Source of the DNA: Omnitrophica WOR_2 bacterium GWA2_47_8 | Lineage (GTDB): Bacteria; Omnitrophota; Gorgyraeia; Zapsychrales; GWA2-47-8 | DNA length: 7,915 bases | Direction of reading: 5' to 3' | NCBI GenBank assembly: GCA_001805375.1 | Contig: MHFY01000040.1 | Coordinates: 2,440-10,354, forward strand | Part shown: positions 1 through 6,037 of the stretch, piece by piece | How positions within the stretch are numbered: position 1 is the first letter of the stretch | Layout: every line of letters begins with the position of its first letter | The notes under the pieces: model-generated | The model's input: the letters and a program-made list of their open reading frames with translations, nothing else | Told to the model about the DNA's origin: nothing | Database searches by the model: none | Made by a program: the position numbers and the translations under genes

Positions 1-326
1 CGCGCGATAGCCAAGGCGTCTTTATCAATATAAATTCTCCCGATCTGCCGGCCTCTCTTGGTCATGAGGACGACCTCTCCCTCTTCACCGACCGGTTCAA
101 ACTCAAGCTTTAAACGTCCTTGCCTGACCAGGTATTCTCCGATCTCATGAAAAATAGCGATCGGAGCATTGTGCAATGACCTATGGATCGCTATAAGATT
201 ATTTTGCGCGGATTCCAAACCTAAAAGATCACCGACTAGGCGGTCAAAGGTATAAAATTCCGGAGGTGAAGTCTCAAGCAATCGAAGGAATTCATCTAAA
301 ATTGGGCTGAATTCTCCGCTGCTCAT
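1..326 (-). other. Recurrent Omnitrophota-type C-terminal module, residues 1817 onward (cut by window edge)
   Basis: The segment contains FDRLVGDLLGLESAQNNLIA, then RSLHNAPIAIFHEIGEYLV, GRLKLEF and YIDKDALAIA. I recall similar helix-rich segments in many large Omnitrophota proteins. HEIGE (residues 1876-1880) resembles a metal-site helix but lacks the second His of HExxH, so no metalloprotease is claimed. The module is incomplete here. Confidence 0.5.
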
Positions 327-3300
327 CCTTAACCTCCGCAAGGTGTTTAGAATATCCGTGTCATTTCGCGTGAACTCGATTTCCTCTAGAACATTCGTGG
401 GATCCTCGGCATTCAAAGCCTGCAGGACTTTTCGGCCGTCTTCCTTGACCGCGACCCGCCCTTTCACCTTTTTGCCGATCAGGCCGGAGAGGGCATGAAT
501 ACTCGGGGCCAGTTTGCCGGTTCCAATATATTTCTTAGAGTCTGCTTTAACTTGTGACGGATCAACGTCGGCTATCCTCACTATTTCTGCATGCGTAGCA
601 TCATCGATCGGAACAATTGTAATAAAATCATCTATCATGTACTCTGGCTTTTTCTGATCACCTGCTTCCCAAATATCCCTGGCTGTAATAGCCTTGGCTC
701 CTGTTTTCAATTTAGTACTTATTCCCTCTTGAACGGTTCCGGCATGAGAAACCACGCCTTGTGAAGACGTGATCACAAATGGTAAACTTTTGACCTCTCC
801 GCTGTCTACAGCCTCCTGCAAGGCAATTTCTAAATTGATTGCGCAATCCCCTGAAAAACAGGCGTTAAGGACAAAATTGTCTTTTTCCAAATGTCCGTTA
901 TTCTTTTTTGCTCTTTTGACCAAAGCTTCTTTCCATTCAAGGTAACTGATCGCTCTGGGGTCCCTTAACTCATCAGAGATCTGTGTACCAAGAGCTCCGC
1001 CTACCATCCAAAAATGCTTGGGCCCGCCATGGTAATAAAAATAAAATGTCGTCCCGTACGGGGCATTTTCAATGGCATCCAAGATCCCTGCTTTATCATT
1101 TTGCGCGTCCTTGAACCTGGTCACCTTGCTTAAACCTAATCCCTTTTGAAGATCTTCAACCAACTTATCCGTTTGCCCCTTAAAATCTATTATGGGGTCC
1201 GGGCCATAATTCCCCGCCACGAGATTCGTAGAAGCATCGAATATAACCCTGTTTCCATTCTTCTTAATAACCTCGGCAATCACCGCAGTCCATGCGCTGA
1301 TCCTTTTATCATCGGCCGCGGGAAGGTCAAATCTTTGAAATAACCCTTCAATGGCCCTGGCGATGGAGAACTGCATCGCTTTGCCCAAAGATTCAGTCAC
1401 GATCACAAAATCTATATTCTGATTAATAGCCAACATGTTATTCAAAGATACAACTCTTTGCGTGACTAAATTTTCCTGCGAACTCATCATTTCCCAAAAC
1501 CTTTTCTGCGGGTAAGTTTCGGGAAGTCTTCCCATAAGCCGGCTGAATAAATTTAAAGTGGTTTGAAAGGGAGATACCATTCTGATGTCACCCAGATACA
1601 TGTCCGGTTCAGCCGGGGTGGCTTTTAAGTAAGCCACGATAATATCCGCCACATCAACAACCGTTTTCACATCATATCCCAAGCTGCCATCTTTATCCGC
1701 ACCGATGGCCCAGATCAAAGCGTTTAACGCGTCCATGGCAGGCTGAACCCCAATGCCTTCGCCCGTTTTATTACTTTTTAAGAATTGAATCAAATATGGG
1801 ACAATTTCTTTAGTCACAATTTTGGAATATGCTCTGGCATTACTTGCTATTTTTCCCAAAGCTTCCAATTCATGTTTGCGGTTATAGGGATTTGCCTTTA
1901 CGTATTCGAATAATCGCGGCAAGATATCTGTCTGCGCGACATTCGGCCGTGATTTTGTGATCTCGGAAAGTCCAGCTATTGTAAATTCATGAAACCAGTC
2001 GCTGTCGCTTGACTTCAGGGCCTCAAAGAAAGCAGGAAGGACCTTTTGTTTAAGGATGTCATTGTATTTAGGGTAGGGTGCCTCGGCGATATGAAACAAT
2101 ATGACTTGCGCGATCTCAACCTGGAGATCTTTGTCCTTTAAAAACTCCAGGAGTTCAGGAATGGCTTTTTGTTCAATGACATTATCCGGTAAGAATTTTA
2201 AAACATCTCTGAGTGCTCCGAGAGCCTGCCGGCGCAACGAAGCTTTGCTTGCCGCTTCAGCTGCCGCGGGGTCGACCGGAGCTTGTTTTTCCTCATCGCC
2301 TGTAATCTTACTGTTAATCTTTATATCGAACTTTGTAATCTTTTCTTCCTCTTTTTCTTCTGCTTTTCCTTCCACCACTTCCCCTTTTTTCAGAGAAATG
2401 GATTCCCATTCTTCTGATTTGCTTTTGACTTCTTCCACGATCACTTTTTGCAACCAGGGAGCTTTTCCTTGCGCCAATTCAACAAAAAATAAACCAATGT
2501 CCTGGCGTATGAGAGGGGCATCATAACCCAAACCACCGCCCAATTGCGCCAATTTCCCTAAAATTTCTATACTGGATCTTTGAGATCCTTCATGCCCGCT
2601 TTTCAATATTTCCTGAAGAACCGGGATGACTTCATTGGAAACAATAGGGTCTGGATTCCTTTCTGCAGTAAGGGGGAGACCGACAATGATTTCCAAAATG
2701 ATATCAGCCAAGAGCTCTTGCATTTCTGAGGATTGTTCTTTTTTAAAGGCATCCAAAATAAAAGGAAGCGCTGGCTTTCCCATGGCGGCCAGTCCCGGCG
2801 CACCGCTCTGGATCAAACCCGGGAATTGCCTTACGACACCAAGCATGTCCTTGACTTTTTTTGCGACTTCTTTGTCTTTTGCAGCTACCTCGTCCTTTTT
2901 ACTTTCTTGTAATTCCAAGGCTCCCTTTCCATAATAACCCCATGCATTACCTTGAACGGGTTGAGCTTGATCCTCTAATTCTGCCAATATCTGTTTAAGC
3001 GGCGTTTGTGGATTGCTCGAAGCTGCCAGGAGAACTCTCCCCGTAACTGTGGGAGTAGCAAAAGAGGTTCCCCTCTGTCCATCCAGAGTAAGACCTGAGG
3101 CACTCATCCAGACATCAGGGCCATAATCTGAATAATCTGTTTTCTGCCATCCTCTTTCATCTTTTTCAGCTGCCCCGATCGCGCGGACATTATCTAATAT
3201 TGGATGTGTATGAAACCTAAAACTTCCTTCATTCCCGGCTGAAAAGAGAAACAAAATTTCTCTGGCTTCCAATTTTGTTGCGAGATCAAGAGGAATTATG

Positions 3301-5774
3301 CCATTTAAGAATTCGGGGAAACCGTAGGTCTGATTCCAAAACTGAAGCTGTACGTTAACATCAGACGCGGACATCGAAACAATAGTTGTCTGGTCTTTAT
3401 ATCCATTTATTTTCTCTCTGAGTGTCTGCGTATTATTAACACTGGCGTTTACCAGCTCGAGCGATATATTAAATTTGGCTAATAATTTTTCAGCAAGTTC
3501 CCTTGGCGCATACTTTTTACTTTTATCCAAACCGAATTCGGCAATGAGATCCGCTTGAACCTTTTCATCGCCCAAGTTAATCTTTCTTTGTAAAACAGTG
3601 CTGACCATTTGTGAAAGGACGGCTGTTCCATGTCCCTTGTTCCAATCTTCAAAGATATCGACAACAATTAATTTAATTTCTTTAGAAGCCCTGTCATTCG
3701 GAAGAACTTGCTTTCTTTCTCTTTTTTGGTCCGCCCTTTTTATTAAATCTTCATATTGGGCAGGATTACTTTTGACCACCTTCCTTAAAGCCTTATAAGC
3801 TTCCCATCTTATGGCGGGATCCTCAGTGTAAAGGGCCTCTTCGAGAGCGGATGTGATGACATTCACATCTGTGTTTGTTTGATCCGGCCAGTGTATAACC
3901 ATATTAGCCAACACTTCAATCACCTGATGGCGTTCGTTGCCTTCTTTTCTTTTCAGTAAATTGAGTAATTTATCGACTCCCTTCTGGGATACGATAAAAG
4001 CAGTTATTCTTTTAGCTTCAGATTCACTTTCCCCTCCAAAGGCGGCATTTAGTATTCTTAACACTAATGAACTTACTGCCGAATTTAAAAATCGTTCCGA
4101 CAAACATTTTTCCACTAATCTCTGTTGTACATCTTCCGGAGCGTCGATCCAAAGGCTTGACAACACGAAAAATAAATTTTTATTGCCTTCCAGATGATCA
4201 AAAAGAATGTCCGGACCATTTTGGGCTGCAATTTCTCTGCGGATGTGTTCCGATCCTTTTGATATTTTTTCACTTGTTTCTGCTACACTCGACAATAAGT
4301 TAGATGCAAAATATTCAGAACTCTCAGCTTCTTTGCCGGATAATTTTACTGTGGTGTATTTTCTTATATCAATTTTTCCTTCAATGGCATCCAGCGTTAG
4401 TTTTACATAACGGGCCGCTGCCTTTTTCTGCTGTTCCTCATTTCCCTTAATTAATAAATCAAGAAGTGATTGTATACTTTCTTTATCTTGTTGAACTATA
4501 GCGGATTCGGGCGAAGTAGGTTTTGTTTCCTGCGCGGGTAAAATGCCCGGCTGAACGAGGGAAACGCCGACGAGAAAGGACAGGCCGAAAAATGTTCTTT
4601 TGAGCTTATCCAGCGCCGCGCGCCATATCGATGGCGCGCGTTTGACAACGGTCAGTTTGGGCCCGATATCGACTTTGCCAGGTTGAGCTTCGGTTTTAGC
4701 TTCAAATCCCAGCTGCACCCCGCCGGAAAAATATTTACGCGGCAGGACCTGCTGGGTATTTTCGTCATAGTCTTCCTTAATATAGTTGTAGACGCCCTGT
4801 TTATAGGCTTCTAAATATTGCTGATAGATCTTTTCTTTGGCCTGTTTATCTTCGAGGTCCACGCCTTCGACCTTGTTTTGATCCACATAGATCTGGCCGA
4901 GGATACTTTCTTTTAACGCCCGCTTGTACCAGGCCGCTAAAATGAGAGAATTATAGATCTGCCGCAGAAGCGCGAAATTTTTGCCCTCATTAATTTCTTT
5001 TTCGATCTCGGGAATGATGAGTTCACGAACAATATTAGAAGTCAGATGTCCGACGTCAGAGGTCAGATTTGCTTGATCCGACTTCTGATTTCTTGCTTCT
5101 GACTTCTTACTCATTGCCAGATAATCCTCTTCTATCATTACCTTCAGTTTACTTTCCGCCACGAACGCCGTGTCGCCAATCTCCTCCACCACCGCGCGTT
5201 CCGGAACGATCCACACCTTATTAAAGGTATTCACCGCGATCTCGGTGGTGCCGTATTTTTCAAAGGCCTTTTTATAAACCCGGTCCCAAAACTTTTTCCC
5301 CAGATCTTTTTCCGGATAAATCAAAGACGCGGTCAGTTGTTTTAATAAATAATCCTGGGCGAGCATATCGCGGCCCATTTCGGTCGTGCCGAATTGGTTA
5401 GGGATGATCCTGTCTTTTTCAAACGGAGATAAATTGACCCACAGGTCATCCTCAGGTGTGGTCAAGGATGCCAAAAAGTATTTGATCAAACGCTGGGATT
5501 CTTCTTTAAGGGCGTCACCGGTCAATCCCGACTGCCCGCTGTCTAAGATAAAATCGAATTTCAGCGGATCCTGCGGATAGATCTTGATACCCTTGATCAC
5601 GACCGGGGCAAAGGCCGGGCTGACACTGACCATCATGTTCGGCGCGGGAAGGATCGTAAGCTGCTGCGCGATAGATAAAGGAATAAAAGTATTAAAAGAA
5701 AAAAAGAAGACGATCACGGCGGCTATAAACCGTCGGAGAAATGAAAAACGGGATGTTTGAATGATATTAATCAT
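1..5774 (-). CDS. Giant secreted multidomain protein with subtilisin-like and clan CD cysteine protease domains (3' end outside window)
   Basis: One open frame of 1,924 visible codons, read codon by codon without a stop and still open at the left edge. The ATG at 5772-5774 is chosen because a GGTGAG ribosome site lies 8 bases before it and a signal peptide follows at once. Order of parts: signal peptide (1-36), Omnitrophota-type module (about 40-352), second signal-like segment (388-414), HEAT-like helices (425-695), S8 protease (about 699-925, with D706, H715, N848, S904), HEAT-like helices (about 975-1361, broken by a Lys/Glu-rich linker near 1111-1178), clan CD-like peptidase (about 1490-1725, with H1582 and C1639), and a C-terminal module (from about 1817). 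The signal peptide implies export; the final location is unknown. Both catalytic sets look intact, but activity is inferred. It lies 263 bases downstream of a same-strand gene. I know no gene name for it. Confidence 0.93.
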   Translation of the reverse strand, partial: MINIIQTSRFSFLRRFIAAVIVFFFSFNTFIPLSIAQQLTILPAPNMMVSVSPAFAPVVIKGIKIYPQDPLKFDFILDSGQSGLTGDALKEESQRLIKYFLASLTTPEDDLWVNLSPFEKDRIIPNQFGTTEMGRDMLAQDYLLKQLTASLIYPEKDLGKKFWDRVYKKAFEKYGTTEIAVNTFNKVWIVPERAVVEEIGDTAFVAESKLKVMIEEDYLAMSKKSEARNQKSDQANLTSDVGHLTSNIVRELIIPEIEKEINEGKNFALLRQIYNSLILAAWYKRALKESILGQIYVDQNKVEGVDLEDKQAKEKIYQQYLEAYKQGVYNYIKEDYDENTQQVLPRKYFSGGVQLGFEAKTEAQPGKVDIGPKLTVVKRAPSIWRAALDKLKRTFFGLSFLVGVSLVQPGILPAQETKPTSPESAIVQQDKESIQSLLDLLIKGNEEQQKKAAARYVKLTLDAIEGKIDIRKYTTVKLSGKEAESSEYFASNLLSSVAETSEKISKGSEHIRREIAAQNGPDILFDHLEGNKNLFFVLSSLWIDAPEDVQQRLVEKCLSERFLNSAVSSLVLRILNAAFGGESESEAKRITAFIVSQKGVDKLLNLLKRKEGNERHQVIEVLANMVIHWPDQTNTDVNVITSALEEALYTEDPAIRWEAYKALRKVVKSNPAQYEDLIKRADQKRERKQVLPNDRASKEIKLIVVDIFEDWNKGHGTAVLSQMVSTVLQRKINLGDEKVQADLIAEFGLDKSKKYAPRELAEKLLAKFNISLELVNASVNNTQTLREKINGYKDQTTIVSMSASDVNVQLQFWNQTYGFPEFLNGIIPLDLATKLEAREILFLFSAGNEGSFRFHTHPILDNVRAIGAAEKDERGWQKTDYSDYGPDVWMSASGLTLDGQRGTSFATPTVTGRVLLAASSNPQTPLKQILAELEDQAQPVQGNAWGYYGKGALELQESKKDEVAAKDKEVAKKVKDMLGVVRQFPGLIQSGAPGLAAMGKPALPFILDAFKKEQSSEMQELLADIILEIIVGLPLTAERNPDPIVSNEVIPVLQEILKSGHEGSQRSSIEILGKLAQLGGGLGYDAPLIRQDIGLFFVELAQGKAPWLQKVIVEEVKSKSEEWESISLKKGEVVEGKAEEKEEEKITKFDIKINSKITGDEEKQAPVDPAAAEAASKASLRRQALGALRDVLKFLPDNVIEQKAIPELLEFLKDKDLQVEIAQVILFHIAEAPYPKYNDILKQKVLPAFFEALKSSDSDWFHEFTIAGLSEITKSRPNVAQTDILPRLFEYVKANPYNRKHELEALGKIASNARAYSKIVTKEIVPYLIQFLKSNKTGEGIGVQPAMDALNALIWAIGADKDGSLGYDVKTVVDVADIIVAYLKATPAEPDMYLGDIRMVSPFQTTLNLFSRLMGRLPETYPQKRFWEMMSSQENLVTQRVVSLNNMLAINQNIDFVIVTESLGKAMQFSIARAIEGLFQRFDLPAADDKRISAWTAVIAEVIKKNGNRVIFDASTNLVAGNYGPDPIIDFKGQTDKLVEDLQKGLGLSKVTRFKDAQNDKAGILDAIENAPYGTTFYFYYHGGPKHFWMVGGALGTQISDELRDPRAISYLEWKEALVKRAKKNNGHLEKDNFVLNACFSGDCAINLEIALQEAVDSGEVKSLPFVITSSQGVVSHAGTVQEGISTKLKTGAKAITARDIWEAGDQKKPEYMIDDFITIVPIDDATHAEIVRIADVDPSQVKADSKKYIGTGKLAPSIHALSGLIGKKVKGRVAVKEDGRKVLQALNAEDPTNVLEEIEFTRNDTDILNTLRRLRMSSGEFSPILDEFLRLLETSPPEFYTFDRLVGDLLGLESAQNNLIAIHRSLHNAPIAIFHEIGEYLVRQGRLKLEFEPVGEEGEVVLMTKRGRQIGRIYIDKDALAIA
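600..1307 (-). other. Probable clan CD (caspase/legumain-fold) cysteine peptidase domain, residues about 1490-1725
   Basis: A strand ending in His-Gly (TTFYFYYHGGPKHFWMVGG, His1582, codon at 1029-1031) is followed 57 residues later by a strand ending in Ala-Cys (FVLNACFSGDCA, Cys1639, codon at 858-860). This order and these motifs are the signature of clan CD families such as C11, C13, C14 and C25. A further strand, LPFVITSSQG, and SHAG follow, as in the caspase fold. The exact family cannot be told by eye. A second Cys at 1644 could be a disulfide partner. Confidence 0.7.
1690..2850 (-). other. Second HEAT-like helical region, residues about 975-1361
   Basis: Helix pairs recur, for example NEVIPVLQEILKSGHEGSQR, LRRQALGALRDVLKFLPDNV, KAIPELLEFLKDKDLQVEIA and KEIVPYLIQFLKSNK. 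Units of about 40 residues often contain a PxLLEFLK-type first helix. A charged stretch rich in Lys and Glu (about 1111-1178, bases 2240-2440), with a Pro/Ala-rich end, splits the array and is probably flexible. The array bridges the two protease domains. Confidence 0.65.
3000..3680 (-). other. Subtilisin-like (peptidase family S8) domain, residues about 699-925
   Basis: All catalytic motifs are present in subtilase order: Asp706 in IVVDIFED, His715 in GHGTAV (codon at 3630-3632), oxyanion Asn848 in FSAGNEGS (codon at 3231-3233), and nucleophile Ser904 in GTSFATPTVTG (codon at 3063-3065). VRAIGAAEKD followed by DYSDYGPDVWMSASG is the usual core between Asn and Ser. Asp and His are only 9 residues apart, against about 30 in subtilisin, so the loop between them is very short. 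Endopeptidase activity is likely but not shown. Confidence 0.85.
3690..4502 (-). other. HEAT/ARM-like helical region, residues about 425-695
   Basis: The region consists of amphipathic Leu/Ala-rich helices in pairs, for example SIQSLLDLLIKGNEEQQKKA, VDKLLNLLKRKEGNERHQVI and DPAIRWEAYKALRKVVKSN. The last shows the Asp-Pro, Arg and Ala spacing common in HEAT repeats. Such arrays form extended scaffolds that bind proteins. Here it directly precedes the S8 protease and may act as a pro-region or a substrate-binding arm. Repeat borders are approximate. Confidence 0.6.
4533..4613 (-). other. Second, internal signal-peptide-like segment, residues 388-414
   Basis: Lys390, Lys392 and Arg393 precede the hydrophobic run FFGLSFLVGVSLV (395-407), and LPA-Q at 412-415 resembles a signal peptidase site. 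The segment sits between the N-terminal module and the first helical region. It could be a transmembrane anchor or a processed internal signal. It is equally readable as the original signal peptide of a protease fused behind the N-terminal module. Confidence 0.55.
4719..5657 (-). other. Recurrent Omnitrophota-type N-terminal module, residues about 40-352
   Basis: This region carries motifs that I associate from memory with the start of many very large secreted proteins in Omnitrophota: FAPVVIKGIKIYPQDPLKF, WVNLSPFEKDRIIP, FGTTEMGRDMLAQDYLLKQ, a KKFWDRVYKKAFEKYGTTEI segment, NKVWIVPERAVV, AESKLKVMIEEDYLA, and finally LPRKYFSGG (residues 344-352). Its function is not known to me. Its position directly after the signal peptide fits a role in export, anchoring or assembly, but that is inference. 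A short repeat-derived insert lies inside it (5037-5107). Confidence 0.65.
5037..5107. repeat. 71-base imperfect inverted repeat translated inside the giant gene
   Basis: The ends are perfect 9-base inverted repeats: AGAAGTCAG at 5037-5045 and CTGACTTCT at 5099-5107. Inside are further GTCAG and TCTGA words (5055, 5062) and two TCCGAC words. It encodes low-complexity polar sequence (SEARNQKSDQ then LTSDVGHLTSN) between the helical segments VMIEEDYLAM and IVRELIIPEI. It looks like a small intergenic-type palindromic repeat that has been accepted into the reading frame without breaking it. Confidence 0.6.
5667..5774 (-). other. N-terminal signal peptide, residues 1-36
   Basis: Arg9, Arg14 and Arg15 form the positive n-region. 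They are followed by a strongly hydrophobic stretch (FIAAVIVFFFSFNTFIPLSIA), with a likely signal peptidase I cut after S-I-A at residue 36, before QQ. No Cys follows, so a lipoprotein signal is not indicated. It predicts Sec-dependent export of the giant protein. Confidence 0.85.
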
Positions 5775-5782
5775 AATATCTT

Positions 5783-5788
5783 CTCACC
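5783..5788 (-). promoter_or_regulatory. Ribosome binding site of the giant gene
   Basis: On the minus strand GGTGAG stands 8 bases before the ATG at 5774, matching part of the AGGAGGTGA consensus. It supports this start. It lies just beyond the inverted-repeat element that ends at 5791. Confidence 0.6.
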
Positions 5789-5790
5789 GC

Positions 5791-5959
5791 GGGTCCTGTC
5801 CTCAGGTATCCCCATCGTTCTCGCCATGCTGCGAGCGATGGGGATGCCCCTCCTTCGGCCACCCGCTGATAAATAATATCTACGAGGGGTGACGCGAGAA
5901 GGGGTTCCTCAACCGAGCGAATACTTGAGCGAGGTTGGGGATATCGAACGGCAGGACCC
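5791..5959. repeat. 169-base inverted-repeat element with internal hairpins (MITE-like or structured leader)
   Basis: The outer ends pair: GGGTCCTG at 5791-5798 with CAGGACCC at 5952-5959, strictly over 8 bases. A second arm, GGTATCCCC (5805-5813) against GGGGATATC (5937-5945), matches at 8 of 9. Inside are three hairpins that compete with that second arm: 5805-5848, 5847-5889 (CCCCTC with GAGGGG) and 5906-5941 (TCCTCAACC with GGTTGGGGA, one mismatch). A four-way, cloverleaf-like fold is therefore possible. It fills most of the gap before the giant gene. No target-site duplication was recognised, and there is no room for a transposase, so it would be non-autonomous if mobile. Confidence 0.7.
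5805..5848. repeat. Strong 10 + 5 base-pair hairpin inside the inverted-repeat element
   Basis: ATCCCCATCG (5808-5817) and CGATGGGGAT (5836-5845) are perfect inverted repeats. After a TT bulge a second stem follows, CTCGC (5820-5824) with GCGAG (5831-5835), closing a six-base loop. GG/CC extends it to 5805 and 5848 past one mismatch. There is no T-run after it on either strand, so it is not a standard intrinsic terminator. Confidence 0.8.
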
Positions 5960-5971
5960 CGAGTTAGAATA

Positions 5972-6034
5972 AAATTTTTTTTCGATGAATTTTCATAAAT
6001 TTCTACCAATTTCTATTAATTTCGACCAATTTCA
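5972..6034 (-). repeat. Six phased 10-base A-tract units before the giant gene
   Basis: Read on the minus strand the units are GAAATTGGTC, GAAATTAATA, GAAATTGGTA, GAAATTTATG, AAAATTCATC and GAAAAAAAAT, each exactly 10 bases. They start a few bases after the stop codon of the upstream gene. A-tracts in step with the DNA helix bend DNA and can stimulate promoters, but I see no convincing -35/-10 pair here. A terminator for the upstream gene is also not evident. Confidence 0.7.
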
Positions 6035-6037
6035 TTT

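Noticed and set aside
2101..2526. 141-codon plus-strand open frame
   Set aside because: It is antisense to the intact giant gene, Ser-rich as expected from reversed coding sequence, and has no ribosome site or recognisable motif.
5805..5848. Hairpin as an intrinsic terminator of the upstream gene
   Set aside because: The stem is strong but is not followed by a T-run in the transcribed direction, and it lies about 190 bases past the stop inside a larger palindromic element.
5791..5959. CRISPR or tRNA explanation for the repeated, cloverleaf-capable element
   Set aside because: There are no repeat-spacer units, and the arm lengths and conserved tRNA bases do not fit.
5767..6009. 80-codon open frame on the minus strand in the intergenic region
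   Set aside because: It is a translation of the A-tract array and the inverted-repeat element (the duplicated peptide GPAVR comes from the two repeat ends). It overlaps the start of the giant gene and has no protein-like domain.
5960..6037. Sigma-70 promoter for the giant gene
   Set aside because: AT-rich boxes such as TATTCT occur, but none has a convincing -35 partner at the right spacing, so no promoter is called.
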